A stretch of 64,000 nt of DNA from Helopsaltes ochotensis (GCA_013400155.1 VXBM01001677.1:65294-129293), one strand, 5' to 3'. Positions 35,331 to 48,662 are shown, numbered from the stretch's first letter. The notes: generated from the sequence alone by a model not told the origin. Translations and numbers: made by a program.

Positions 35331-38003
35331 ACCCAATGTCCCCTAACCAGGAATAACCCTCCTTTTATTCTCATCCCATTAACACTTAAAGCTCCTCTGA
35401 CTTTACCAGGTAATTCTATGTTATACAAGAACAAAAGAACCAAATTAAATGTATCTCTAACTGTAAGTAATATTTGCGTGTGTGTGTGCACATGTTGCAC
35501 GTGTATGCAAGTATGACTACAGAATCTCCAGACCATTTTTGTTCGCTACTAATAGCAATCTTGATATGCATGCAGATATATATTTCCAGAGGTTTTTTTT
35601 TAAACATTATAATGAGATACTTGTGGTGTGATTATTTATCTACATGTAGAGACACAAATATAATTATGGAAAACCTCATAGCCATACATTTTCTTCTCCA
35701 GGCACTCCCCTCCCCTCTGTCCACATTTGTGCACTACAACTCTCTTTGCCCTAGATACACAAAAAAATGGTTCTCCAGTCTTCTCTTTGCCATAGCACAG
35801 AAAAAAAACCCCAAGGCTGTCCTGAAGTTCACTTGCAGAAATTATGTAGGGCATTGAGCGCCTCGACATCAACATACTGAATATTAGGTGTTTCAGGAAC
35901 TAAATCTTTAAGGTTTAAAGTTTTCTCATGAAATTTCTCATTCATTACTATTTCTTCAAGTTGTAGAAATCTCTCATTATGTCTTTTATTTCTGAAATAG
36001 GTTATTCATTCTTTTACAGGAATCTTTTACCATTTTTAAAAATATTGCTCAGATTATAAATTTGATGCCGTTTTGTAGTGTTGAAAATGTCCCATTGTCT
36101 GATTTCACACCATTGGGTGACCATATGACTCACAAATACAGTTCTTCTAAATTTTAAATAAGTATGGCAACATTTTTAAAGTTAGGCTTGCTGCCCCAAA
36201 TCAATTTTAAAACTTCCCTTATCCTGTGAGAATGCTGACTTCACCCAGAATTGACAGTACTCAGGCCTTCTGAAAATATCTCTCATTTCTTTTGGGAACT
36301 AAATAGGGAGGTGAGTATTGGTGAGTAGCCCTGAAACTAAAAAGCTGCTGTTCTGAAGTCAGGCTGCCTCTAACTTCATCTTTTACCAGTAGCCTTGACC
36401 CCATCTCACCACACCAAAGGCATAAAGAGAGGACTTTCCAGGTAAGGGATTTTGTGTCCATACGCAAGTGCATTGCTGAAAACTGGGACAGGAACATCCT
36501 GTGATCCTCTAGAGGTTTTGGAGGAGGCTGTAGATCAGGATAATGTGAAGATCCTGGAGAGCAATGCAAGTCAGCTTAGGTAGACTTTTAAAGGCTGGAC
36601 CTTTGATTTGCTCTCCAGGCTTCGTTGGCTGTATTGATTAAGTACATAGGAAATGTACATATTTGTCTTTCCTTTAGACACCCACATTCCGGGAAATTAA
36701 ATCTGGATCTAAATTCCATTCCACCAAACTATTCTTACTAAGCTTATATCAATATAAGTATTGAATATTATGATAAGGAAATCTGCTGCTAAATCACTAC
36801 TACCATCAGGACTGATTCGGCTTTTACAATGCGGAGACACAAATGACTCCTATCCCTGTATGAGCCTCAAAACGCACGAATAATCCTCTCCAGCAAAGAG
36901 AAGTCAACTTGTCCTTAGCTGCCTTATTGCTTATTTTTCAGAAGGCACTTAAATCAGACACAAGGGGATGGACTTTTAAAAGTTTTTTCTTTTGAAATAA
37001 ACTTCAGACACACCATAGCTCCAGATGTTTAATTCCCATGCATACTGATTGGCAGAGTAAAGGCAAAAGCATGTTTTAAAGAACTTATTTCTTACTTAAT
37101 ACAAAAAGACACCTGTGCCATTCTATCTCCTAAAAATATCCACCTTTTAACTCCCTTTCTGCTCATCTTGGCTTCCACGTTGAAATGTGCCGTTGCTCTG
37201 TTTTTCCATGTGTTTATCCTGACCACCATCTATGTCTGCATGAAAGCAAAGAACAGAAGCTCAGAAATCTCTGGAGTAGTAGAGCTGCCAGAGGAACTAA
37301 AAGCAGATTTTAAAGACTGGCTTGCCCGGGGAGTCTATATGTCACATAAGACTTCCAGCAGGTCTGCTGAAATGCACCTTTGTGAGTGGAAAAGAGCTGC
37401 TTGGGGAGAAATCAGGATCCCGGTGAAAGCTCTCTCTGTTCAGACCAGCTGCTTGGTTCGTCCTCAGAAAACACTGATGAGATTGTTTCAAGTTTTATGC
37501 ACATTTGCCTAAGGCATTGGGTAGGCACTTCTTTAAACAGAAAAATGAATAACAAAATCACAAATGATTAAGAAACTAACAAAATGGTGATTTTTTGTGA
37601 CACCTCATCCCACCTGCACTTGGACATGCAGATGTATGTTTTAGTTCACCAGCAGCTGTCCTGGCAAGGGAAGTCATCAAAACCCTGTAAAGGTAGATGA
37701 TGGAAACAGGATACACAAAGCTCCCTTCCCATTGTGGAGTGGAAATGCCAGCAGCTCCCATGTGAAGCATTTTTACTGTTCAGGCCTGGGACAGCCACTT
37801 TGATTAACTGTCTGTTGTCCTTTTAAAAAATTCCAGGGTAAGTCCATATTGTCCTTCTAAAGATTGGTTTCTCAATACAAAAAGTGAGAAACAACCTCCT
37901 TTCTTTCATTTTTTCTGTTATCCTGGTTTGGGGTTTTTTGTTTGTTTGGAGGTTTGTTGCCCTGATTTTTGCAGCCTTTCTAATGTGTTTCTTAGCTTTT
38001 AGA

Positions 38004-38686
38004 NNNNNNNNNNNNNNNNNNNNNNNNNNNNNNNNNNNNNNNNNNNNNNNNNNNNNNNNNNNNNNNNNNNNNNNNNNNNNNNNNNNNNNNNNNNNNNNNN
38101 NNNNNNNNNNNNNNNNNNNNNNNNNNNNNNNNNNNNNNNNNNNNNNNNNNNNNNNNNNNNNNNNNNNNNNNNNNNNNNNNNNNNNNNNNNNNNNNNNNNN
38201 NNNNNNNNNNNNNNNNNNNNNNNNNNNNNNNNNNNNNNNNNNNNNNNNNNNNNNNNNNNNNNNNNNNNNNNNNNNNNNNNNNNNNNNNNNNNNNNNNNNN
38301 NNNNNNNNNNNNNNNNNNNNNNNNNNNNNNNNNNNNNNNNNNNNNNNNNNNNNNNNNNNNNNNNNNNNNNNNNNNNNNNNNNNNNNNNNNNNNNNNNNNN
38401 NNNNNNNNNNNNNNNNNNNNNNNNNNNNNNNNNNNNNNNNNNNNNNNNNNNNNNNNNNNNNNNNNNNNNNNNNNNNNNNNNNNNNNNNNNNNNNNNNNNN
38501 NNNNNNNNNNNNNNNNNNNNNNNNNNNNNNNNNNNNNNNNNNNNNNNNNNNNNNNNNNNNNNNNNNNNNNNNNNNNNNNNNNNNNNNNNNNNNNNNNNNN
38601 NNNNNNNNNNNNNNNNNNNNNNNNNNNNNNNNNNNNNNNNNNNNNNNNNNNNNNNNNNNNNNNNNNNNNNNNNNNNNNNNNNNNNN
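38004..38686. other. Assembly gap (683 N)
   Basis: Unresolved bases. The left edge ends in T/G-rich sequence (from about 37923) and the right edge starts 'gctgtggcatctcc'. The long 'open frames' across it are gap artefacts. What lies inside cannot be known from this window. Confidence 0.99.
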
Positions 38687-39033
38687 GCTGTGGCATCTCC
38701 AGGCAGGAAATGTACTACACAGTGGATTTTAATTTTGACAAATTCTACAAGCTATGGTCAAAGAGCTAATGTTTCTTGGTGCTGCTAGAAAAAGGGAAAG
38801 GACAAATTTTTATGCAAGACTATGTGTTAAACTTAGTTTCAAGGACTGATTTATCTAACTGTATTTTTTTCTGTGTTTATGTCAGAGGACAAATCATTTA
38901 AATTAAAGCATTTGTATTTTATTTCAAGTTTCAGTTATTCAACTTCTGTACCAGACACAGCTGACATTTGGAGGAGTCTATATCTTTAATCCCACTGATT
39001 TTAGCTGAAGCTTATCAGCAAAGGAGTTCTTTA

Positions 39034-39180
39034 TAAAAAAACCCAACAAAAAACCACAAAAACAAACAAACAAACCCCATCAAAAGACAACAACAACAAC
39101 AAACCCCGAACAGGTAACCCACCAACCAAATACCCAAAAACTCCAGAAGAAAATACATTTAAAAAAACACCAGAAACCAG
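39034..39180. repeat. A/C-rich low-complexity tract
   Basis: AACAAAC, AACAACAAC and CCAACCAAA motifs with few G or T; compositionally like the tracts at 27.1, 29.3 and 62.2 kb. Confidence 0.85.
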
Positions 39181-42100
39181 GCATGAACCTAAATCAAAGA
39201 AGACATGTTTCCATGTGGTTTTGACAGCATTTGTCATAAGAAGCTCTATGGGAATGTAGTCTCTGATTCACTGGATGCTTCTATGTGTCTTCTTTGAAAA
39301 GGGGTGGTGGGATGGGAAATTCTCTGCAGCTAGTCTGTCCCTTTGATAAAACCGCTGATCTGCGGCATCTTTGCTAAAAGCTTATTGCTGTTTCTAGTGC
39401 TGCATGTCTCACTCCGGAGAATGAAGCAGCTGTGAACTCCACTGCTACATGCCTGCTGTGTGACTGCAGCTATCTATGATCATAGTAGCTTCTGTCCAAC
39501 TTCAACTTTTCAAGGAGTTTACTGTTTAAAGCAATTGTACAAAAGAAGGCACTCATAAACATTGCCTGGGATATTTTTTTCCCATTTCTTTCTATTTTTC
39601 TTATTTTCTGCCCTGTGACATGAAAAAAAATCATTCTTCCTTTGGTATGCTGTACCTACAGCATATTCCTAAAGATGACACAGAAAACAAAAGGAAGCCA
39701 CAATCCCCTTTGAAACATGACAGATTTTTATACCATTCTTGGACTTCAAATCAATTATTAGGTCAGTACATCAAATCAGCTCTAAATTGTTTTGGGATAA
39801 TTCATAATTCCAGAGCAGTTACAGTCCTATCAGTAAATCTGGACTTTCTTCCCATTCTACTGAGTTTGCTTTTGGCTCAGCAACACAGATGTGTATTTGT
39901 TTTGCAAAAAAGCATAGCTTCTGGCTCTAACAAACAAATCAAACATTTTCTGTTCCTCTAGACTTGTTTTGGTGCTTTTTGTTTTGAAACAATCAAGAAC
40001 TTAAGTACAGGAAGCTCTTGTTGCCAGAGGATGTTGTGTTTCTTTTTCTTTCCTGCCTATGCCAAATGCCCCTTGTGGTAATAATTAAGGGAGACAAGAC
40101 CAAAGAGAATAAGAAAGAGAAAATGAAGGTAATTGTAGAACTAGCCAGCTCTGTGATTGCAGATACTCTACAACAGTCACTCACAGCTCAGATCATTAGC
40201 ACAAAGAAGAAAGGAAGGTGAAAAGTTGTTCATTTCTTTTAAATTGGAATGGGGAAAGCTGAACAGTTAATCTCACAGTACACACTGAAATTTCCCCTGA
40301 CTTCAAAAAAGTATGCTCCTATGATGAATTGATAGAAACAGAAAAAAGAATTAAAGACAAATTCTCTGAAATCACATCAGGGATTTATAGCTGGAGTAAG
40401 TAGTTGCTGTTAACAGGGGAAAAACAGGCATTCAGCTGGTGACAGATGGTTTGTGGAAACAATTTGGTCTTTAAGGAAGAGAGCTCTTCAGGCTATAGTG
40501 AAAGTAGAGACTTAGCCATTGATGGAAGGAAGAGGTGCTAATAAGGACAAAGAGTGACTCAGGTCAGTTAGACTTTGGTGTTTAACTGTATATTCATTTT
40601 GACAGTTTTCTGTCATAAACGACAACAAATCACATAGTCAGAGCTCAAGATGCCAGCAATACCACAGGAAGGTGAAACAACTTAGTGAGTCACAGATTTA
40701 CTGGGATGGCTAATGCATCTGAGATTTGCTACCCTGTGGCCTTTTAGCTCTGAATCATGGCATACGTGTGATGCAGACTACGTGAAATGGTGACAGCCGT
40801 ATGCCTGAGCAGCTAGTCCGGTTCAGACTCTGAATGTATTTGGCTGAGACAGTAATATGAAAACCAAAAATCAGTGTGGTCAACCTATTTATAATTAACA
40901 TTGGCTTAAATATTTTTTGAGTATAACACAGTTTAGGTGAGCAGCATCAAACCTGTTTGGAGGATGTGTAACACAAGGGTCAGTTAGAGAAAAACAATTC
41001 TATACAGATTATGCTGAGTAACCTGAGTTATAGTTTACCATATTTACAGTGAAATGCCTAAAACAGAATAGAAAATCATCTCTTTTAAGGAAGATATTAA
41101 TATGAGAAAATACCATTTGAGTGGTTATCATATCTGCCATATCTATATTATATCAATATAATATTACATTCAGCCATAGCAGAGTACAATAAACGTCTGT
41201 TTTCCATTGCTGACATATCTAAGTCCTTTGAAAAATATCTCGTGTCAATTTTTCCATTGCTCAGAATTAAGGCTTAGACCTCTTTTTGGAATAACAGTGG
41301 CTAAAGTCATAAACTTTGTTAACTTCTGCTTATTGTTGTTTTCTGAGTGTAAAACAGCATAAAATGGGCATTTGCTCAGATTTACACACCACTCCATGGA
41401 GCCAGTGCAATTCAGAGACTGCATCATGTCCTAACTATTTCTTCATTTTGCACAGGTGAGACAATACATGCTGTGGAGGTTGAAGTGCCAAAACCTTCTT
41501 ATTGCATTTATTCATCTGGAAACTTAACTGAACTAAATAACTAGGATGCAACCACACAGGGCCTTAACATTTAACACTGAATACATTGAACCGAGTCCAC
41601 ACCAGCTGGCAACCAGTAAAGAGTGCAAAACAGTAATTAAGCAGAAATCAAAATTATTCCCATATAATTATGAAAAATCAGGAAGACTGTATTTTTCAAA
41701 CTGGAGGAACAATTTTTCCTGCATTCCTTATGTGTGATAATTCTATACATTGTTTTACCTACCATTCTGCTGACAAGTTGGGTAGCTTAGATTACACACC
41801 TGAAGTGCATACTAAAAGGAGTTACATTAAAATAAATGAGCCTATTCATTTTTAGAGAGGTTTGAGAGAGAAAGGCTTAAACAGTCACAGCAGGTGGCAC
41901 TACCTATTTCATTTAAAAGTATTGCCACGGAAAAGAAGAATCTAATGTCAGGAACAAATTAAGAATATTACATCTAATATCAACTTTGGACCTTCAAAGA
42001 AACCAGTAAGAGCCCAGTAACTACATTTCATTTACATTCTGACCTGACTGGTAATCTATTCCCTTTTTTTGCCTGTGTCATCCTTCCATACATCCTGCCC

Positions 42101-43988
42101 CTGATGTCAAATATTTTTCCTAGGGTAAATGTCAGAGGAAGAAGGGAGATTTTTCTTACATGGAGAGCTTCATTGCCCACTTCTCCCTAAATCTGAAATG
42201 TCAGCTGTTTTGCTTTCTGGTTAAAATGGGGAAAAAACCCCAACAATGATTTTCCATGTGCCAATTAAACACATATTACAAGGAATCATGGGTTGAAATT
42301 ATACCATAAAGGGTTGGGATCTCTGTGTTTACGGGGACATTCATAGATGTATTTTGCCCTTACAGAGGAAGCACACTAACCTCTGAGAATTATTTTTATG
42401 TTTGGAGCCTCCTTGCATGGAATACAGGCAAGATGCAGTGTTGCCCAGTAGCCCTATAACAGAACACTACCACTGCAAGAAATAGACTATAAGATTTGCA
42501 GTGAGTTTGCAAAAAGTCCTCAGCAGGCTCACCAGGCCTGCTTTGCATCAACTGGTCTTGATCTGCCTGCAACTTTTGTTCCCTCAGTTTAGCTGCAACA
42601 TATTCTAATGCAACTCTGTAGTGTAGAAAAATGCAGGCCTGGTACTACAGCAGAGTCCTGAAATGTGGGCATGCAGAATGCAGAGTAGAGGACCACAGGA
42701 GTAGGATGAAAAAACATTGAGTGCAGGCTGGCACTGGAGATCCCACAGGAATAAACAATTCACTCAGTCAGTTACAGAAAGGCAAACCTGAAGCATGTAA
42801 ATCTGAGTTTAGAGGTAGCAAAGACAGTAAATCCAATGTGGAGCAGTAAAGGAAGAGGAAAGGTGTTAAAGCATACTCCCAAACATAGAAAAATGACCCC
42901 AAGTGGACCCTAGAAGGAGGGTAAAGACACAATCAGCATAAAGGTCACATTTCTTCTGGAAAATAATGATTCTATTGTTAAGATTTAAGTTACTTTTACA
43001 AGAAATTATTGTCTTTATATGTCTGTATATTTGCTTAAAATAAGGTTTTGTAGTGTAGATTCATGGCATCGCTTTTGCATTTTCACCAAGAGCATGCAGA
43101 AGTGGCCATGTGTAAATTTAGTATTTGCAAGGAATGTCGGTCAGTGTCCTGCCTGTGGAAAGAAAAATCAGCTGTCTTTCAAAAAGGTAGTGCAGTTAAA
43201 ACAGCAACAGTACTCTCTTTCCAGTGTGATTCAATTCCAGTTGACAAGGATCATCTCAAAAGTGAGAGGTTATTTCAGTTTCCACAACCTATTCATCACT
43301 TCGCCTGCCAGCATCCCAACGAAGAAGCGTTCCAATTAGTGTGATATATTTCTATTAATTTCAGCATTAACTGCAAAAATTACTAGTCTGAATATTCTGG
43401 AAGTACTGTGACTTAAGCATGTAATAAAATTGAACACTGAATAAACTAAATGGATCTTAATGATGCATATGAAAAAGTGTATAACTTTGGATATAAACAT
43501 CTGGCTGATGACCGGTGAGGGACTGGCCAGTGTTCATTTGTAACACTGCTCACTATCAGATGAGGTCCAAACAACCCATTTCAGCATGAACCAATGCCAT
43601 GAACAGACATTCTTCCACAGCTGTGTTCAGAGCAGTTTGTCCTTCTGGATGGAATTTGATCTCTGCAGCCAGCATCACAATGGCACTACAGGTGACCCCA
43701 ATAGATAACGTGGTGTTATCCACAAACTGATATTCAAGCAAAAATTTACACATTGTTTACCCGTTATTTCTCTGAGGGAATCTTAAATAATCTTTTCATT
43801 TGATGCAGTTTTCCTAATTTCATTTTAAATAATATAACAGGTTTTTTGCTTGGAGGAGATGATTTCCATAATTTTAGCTAGAAGTGAAAATATTTATGGA
43901 ACGAGGACAGAAACTAATCCTGAAAAATACCTACTGAGCCTTAGCCCATGATATTTTTTTCTTTTTAATTACAGTTGCTCATACCTAT

Positions 43989-44042
43989 ATTTTTCTTTTT
44001 TTTTTTCCTTTTCTTCTTCTTCTTTTTTCTTCCTTTTTTTTT

Positions 44043-44085
<43 letters not shown>

Positions 44086-44092
44086 CTTTTTT
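43989..44092. repeat. Polypyrimidine / poly-T tract
   Basis: TTC and T-run mixture followed by about 41 uninterrupted T (44045-44085). The length is likely unreliable in assembly. Confidence 0.95.
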
Positions 44093-45374
44093 AATTTATT
44101 TGGTCTCATAAGCCCAGTTTGATGTTACCTTTAGTTATTCTCAAATTATTTTTTCCAAGTGAAAAAGCTTATTCCCACTGAAGACATTTGCAGCCCCACT
44201 GTTTTTAATGTAAGCAGGTTTTGACCCATTGAATACATAAGGCTTTAAACAGTCCATTTTAAAAGACATTTTTTTCTTATGCTATGAACCCCTGAGGTAC
44301 TATGCCAAGGTTAGGAAGCTGTGCATAGTTTTTTTTGTGCTTTATAAAATCTTTAACATTTTCGGTGCATAAATCATTTTTAGCTTTACCTAATTTTGGA
44401 GCATAAAGGGCACGTCAAACTTTACTAAACTGAAGCCCCAGGAAACAGTCTATAACAAAGATGGATTTTTATAATGATATAACCCTTAATGAATTATTGT
44501 AGTTCCTTAACAAGGTTTTAATAAGAAATTTCTTTTGCCAGCATGGTTATTAGTTCTCTCATCTGAATAGCCCTGGGCCTGTCTGTCATAGAATTGTACA
44601 ACATAATATTTTTTCTGTGTCAATCTTACAACACTGCGAATCTCCAAGCCTGAATAAAAGAACTTACTTTTCCTTTCTTTGATTTTTTTTTTTTTAATGA
44701 TAAAGGTTAGGGTTTTTGAATCTGCACCTTGAAATAAAGACGTGTTGACTACAATACAACTGTTCCTTGTGTTTAATGGAAGAATACTCACTGCTACTCA
44801 GACATTTTTCTGGATGCTAAAATGTCTAGGAGAAATTGCAGTAAAAGATCTATTTAAACTGAGTAGGTGCTTGTCTGTGCCCTTATTTGCATTTTTATGG
44901 ATAAGTTGTGTTCTTTTCTTCTTCTTTAAGGTATTTCTATATGTCTGATTGGTATTTTGAATAAGTTGATAAACATTAGTCTTTTTTTTAATTTTAGTGA
45001 TATTTGTCACTATTTGTTCATGTGTGCATACATATAATTGTTTACTGATGCCCACTTGAGACAATATAACTAAATTTTTAAACCTTAGCTTTAAAGTACG
45101 AAAAGAACATTAAATCTGCAAAGCTGAGCAGTGAAATGTTAGGAAATGTCTGTCCTATCTTTGTTCAGTCCTCTTGTGTATATGTTATGCTACAGTTATT
45201 AATTACTTGTTTAATTATTCAAGAGACACTAAACTAAAGCTGACTGCAAAGAGCTTCAGAAAAAAACTTATAAGACTCACTGACTGTGTGATATAATGTA
45301 GTATGGAATTTCATGTCAACAAGTATAAAGCAATCAGCATAGTTAAAACAGCAGTAAATGCTCAAACACTGCGA

Positions 45375-46085
45375 TGGACTCTAAATTCATTATTCCAGTC
45401 CAAGAAAAGGATTTTGTAGTCATTGGATATTTCTCACAAAATATCAGATCAATATGCTGCAGTGGTTGCAAAGGCAAGCAGAATGTTAGCAATTACTGAG
45501 GAGAGATTTTAGAAGAAAAAATGAAATACTATATAACCATAGAAATTCACTTTATGATGGTACTTGCATCTGGAATACAATATAAACTTCTAATCCCTCA
45601 TTTCAAAAGGATATCTGAGAACTAAGAAAGGTACAGAGAAGGCTGACAACAATGATCAGAAGAAGAGAATAGCTTATGTCCAAAGACGATTTAAATACAC
45701 TCAGAGTCTTGGGATGGAGAATAAAAGAAAAAAAAAAAAAAAANAAAAAAAAAAAAAAAAAAAAAAAAAAAGAAAGCAAAAGAAAATAAAAGAAAAACTG
45801 AGGAAGACCACCATAACAAATATTAAGTTAAGAGTATCATGGAAAGGGGAATATATCCCATGCAAGCTATCAGAATTATATGCAGATGATTAAATTATTA
45901 GGGGACAAGTCTACAAGTGACAGAAAAAAACATTTTCTCACAGGTCACATCATTTCATTGTGGAACTGATTGCCACAAAATATTGTGGAGGCCAGATGCA
46001 TAAATGAGTTTTAAAAAGTGATTATACAAATTAATGAAAGAAAAGCGTCAAGAGCTATTAAACATGATAAAGTGATTCTCCAGCT
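45375..46085 (+). mobile_element. Ancient CR1/L3-type LINE remnant
   Basis: Decayed but ordered blocks of a CR1-clade reverse transcriptase C-terminus and 3' UTR: 'cagcagtggttgcaaaggca'-type wording (tgctgcagtggttgcaaag), 'aagcagaatgttagcaatta', 'catttcaaaaggatatctga', 'aaaggtacagagaaggctga', 'caatgatcagaagaag', then after an A-run 'gtggaactgattgccaca', 'aaatattgtggaggccaga' and 'gagttttaaaaagtgatta'. The divergence suggests an older amniote subfamily rather than the recent avian CR1s. It is interrupted by a poly-A run at 45728-45771. No open frame survives. Confidence 0.75.
45728..45771. repeat. Poly-A run with one ambiguous base
   Basis: Forty-four positions of A with a single N at 45744, lying inside the old LINE. 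It is either microsatellite expansion or the tail of a small insertion. The N marks a consensus problem. Confidence 0.95.
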
Positions 46086-47384
46086 CAGAAAATCTTTAAA
46101 GGATATACTGCCAGAAGCTGAAAGGACATAACAAAGAGAGAGTTTATTTCACTTTAGCACTGCGGATTTCTGTTTCGTCTTGCTTTGTTTTAGTTGCTTG
46201 TGTTTAAATTATTTGCTGTAATGTCCCTTATTGACTACTTCAGAGACGGGATGCTGGGTTGGATAGACTTTGTTCTTAAACATTAGAGACATTTTTATCT
46301 TTTTATATTCTTTTAACAGATTAAAATCTTCAGAGAAAGTCTTATAATTGCCTCTGTGTCTTGAAAGTGTAATCATGAAGTAATGCCAGGCAGTGTTGAC
46401 ACAAGGAACAAAAATATGCTTGTACAAGGTATTCTACAGTGGATCTAGTTAAAGTCTGAAAAGGCATATTCTGATCATATGAGTGGGCTATGTTTTTTTT
46501 TTTTCAAAAATATGTGACCTAACCAAATTTGAGAGGATTTTGATTCAATGACAAAAGAAAAATCAATAGCAATTTCTACCCTATATTATAAGTACGGGCC
46601 CTAACCTTCAGTTGAGTCTAAGCTTATCTTTTGTCCACATTTTCTGTGTTGAAGCCTGAATATGAAAGTAGGTTTATGTGCTTCAGGTTGAGCCAAAATG
46701 AAAACCCCCAAGACTGGACACATTGTTATAGAGACATGTTCACTTTCTTACATGAAGGAAGACCTCAAAAGCAAAACATGGCATTTTTTGGGTTTGTTTT
46801 CAAAATATTAGACTTTACTGGATTAGGCATCCCTTGTGATCCAGACTATTTTTAAATATTTATTTGGCCAGAAAGAAGACTGCTTAGAAGCTTGCAATGT
46901 TGTTTTTCTTCTTACGTTCTGTTGTGGGGAAATGTCAGGGCTGCTACTGGTGCAGCCATATTGTATAATCACAGTTTCTACTTTCATTGGGCAAACAGCA
47001 TCTCAGTGATAACATACACTTGTCATTGCCTGCGTTGAACAGATAAATTCACCTGACACGTAGAATACTGTGGTCCTGAGAAATTCTGAATATTTCAAAA
47101 AGGATGTTGGTTCGTGCCTAGCACAAGGGCTTTCCTGTGGGATATGAATTAAAGTTTGGATAAAGAGGATGAACATGAATGTTTTACTTGCACCACCCTG
47201 CAGCTCTCTCACTGTCCCTCTCCCACAGGATGGGGGGACAAAATGCAATGAAAAATGCAATTCACAGATTAAGGATGGGGAGATCATTCACCATTAATAT
47301 CACTGGAAAAACAGACTCAGCATGGGGGAAAGGAATTTAACTTACTGAAAATTAAAACAGATCTAGGTGAAAAATGAAAACTAA
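46086..47384. other. Gene-free sequence
   Basis: About 1.3 kb of unique AT-rich sequence with no recognised gene or repeat. Confidence 0.6.
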
Positions 47385-48013
47385 ACCACCATCCCCTCTT
47401 TACATTTTCCCAGGCTCAACTTTGCTTCTCTCACATGACCCTGCTTCTCAAGCAGCACAGAGGGATGAGGAATGTGAGGTTGGGGGTCAACCCATAACAG
47501 CTCTTTGCTGCCATTTATTTCTCCTCACACTTCTCCTCTGTTTCAGTGTGTTTTTCTGAGTGGGCTTCAGCTTCCTTCAAAGTACATTTACCTGTTTCAG
47601 CACAGGGTCCTCCATGGACTACATGGAAATGTGTCCTTTACCTTAGTCCTCTTCACTGAGGGGAATCTCTGCTCTAGCTGCTGGAACAACTCCTCCCTGT
47701 CTTTCTTCTCTCGGCTTGGTGTCCACAGGACTCTCTCTCTCACTTTTGCCCTCACTCCATGCTGTCATGCAGTGTTTCACCCTTTCTTAGAAGTGTTTCC
47801 AAAGGTGTCACCATCTCTGCTGAGGGGCTCTGCTGTGTCTTGTGGTGGGTCTGCTGGACATGGCTGGAACCAAGTGAGCAGATGGGGAACCAACTAAGCA
47901 CATGCCCCAGTCTCTCCTTAGAGATGCCACCTCTGCAACCCTTGCCTGCTGATGCCAGAGCACTAGCACCTGATGGTTTTATGGTGTTACAGGTGCCACT
48001 GGCAAATAAAACA
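47385..48013 (-). mobile_element. LTR of an avian endogenous retrovirus
   Basis: The plus strand reads through blocks I recognise, reversed, from a dispersed bird LTR: 'cacagagggatgaggaatg', 'gttgggggtcaacccataac', 'ctgtttcagtgtg', 'gggtcctccatggactacat', 'ggggaatctctgctctagct', 'ggaacaactcctccctgtct', 'cttggtgtccacaggactct' and 'caccctttcttagaagtg'. On the minus strand it would start TGTTTTATTTGCC at 48013. The left boundary is uncertain, and I see no clear target duplication. GC is higher than in the surroundings, which explains the overlapping open frames here; they are not genes. Confidence 0.6.
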
Positions 48014-48514
48014 TGCCTATTTATCATCTTCGATACTGCTTCAGCTGAAATACAAAGTGCAACTCTGAAATAGAGAGTGCAACTATGCTTTTACTCTTTT
48101 ATGTAGACATGATCTGTGAAACCTAGGGCCAAATGATGTTTGAGGAATGTCTTTGTGGATATAATTTTTGTACTGAGTCCAGCTGTTATAGAGTTGATTT
48201 ACTAATTAGTAGACTTGACAGTGCTGTGATTTGGTTTTGTGACCAAAACAGTGTTGAAATTCACCAGTACTTTAGCTCTGCAGCTTTAAGTCTTTCTCTG
48301 TTTCTTACTTTCTGCCCCAAAATGTGGTCTTGTGCTTAGCTCAGCCACCACAGCCAATGGCAGCTGACACAAGGAATATCTCATACCATAAGCACTAGCT
48401 TCAACAATAAAACGGACAGGATTTTTTCAAGTTAATTGTTGCTCATTGTTCTGTTGGTAGGTGGTAATGTATGACTGTCTTTAAGCCAGCTGCTTATTTT
48501 CTGTTCTTTTCTTT

Positions 48515-48662
48515 ACTTACGAAAGTGCCGTTTTCTCAACAAACAAGATTTTGGTTTGGTTTGGTTTGGTTTTGTCTCACATCTTCCCTTCCAATTCTCT
48601 CCTGCATCCCAGTGGGGAGGAGTCACTGACTGAGTGGGGGCTTAGCTGCCAGCCAGGCCCAG
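48515..48662 (+). mobile_element. 3' fragment of an ERVL-like LTR
   Basis: The order matches the U5 end of the LTR type at 31,190: 'ttttctcaacaaacaagat', a GGTTT microsatellite (48550-48572), 'tctcacatcttcccttcca', 'attctctcctgcatcccagt', 'ggggaggagtcactgactga' and 'ggcttagctgccagcc'. The final CA terminus is missing or degraded. Confidence 0.65.

Larger units (their letters stand above)
32526..38003. other. Gene-free sequence up to the assembly gap
   Basis: No recognised gene or large transposon. It contains a T/G tract (34335-34500), a GGAA microsatellite (35269-35330), an AAAT run near 35099-35117 and a TG run near 35477-35492. The longest stop-free stretch is 37033-37512, described as a finding. 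Confidence 0.6.
38687..45374. other. Gene-free sequence after the gap
   Basis: No recognised gene. It contains an A/C tract (39034-39180) and a polypyrimidine tract (43989-44092). Two overlapping plus-strand open frames around 43019-43344 have no recognisable product. Confidence 0.6.

Noticed and set aside
36399..36442. Short segment between 'cttcatcttttaccag' and 'CAG|GTAAGG'
   Set aside because: About 50 bp open in one frame is too short to separate from chance, and there is no supporting context.
37884..38732. 282-codon open frame
   Set aside because: It is an artefact of reading through the 683-base N gap; the same applies to the frames across 61,065-61,408.
41430..41460. Strong acceptor followed immediately by a donor (ttttgcacag then gtgag)
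   Set aside because: There is no exon between them; it is a zero-length coincidence.
47505..48073. Overlapping 104-130 codon frames
   Set aside because: They lie in the GC-richer minus-strand LTR and have no retroviral protein features.
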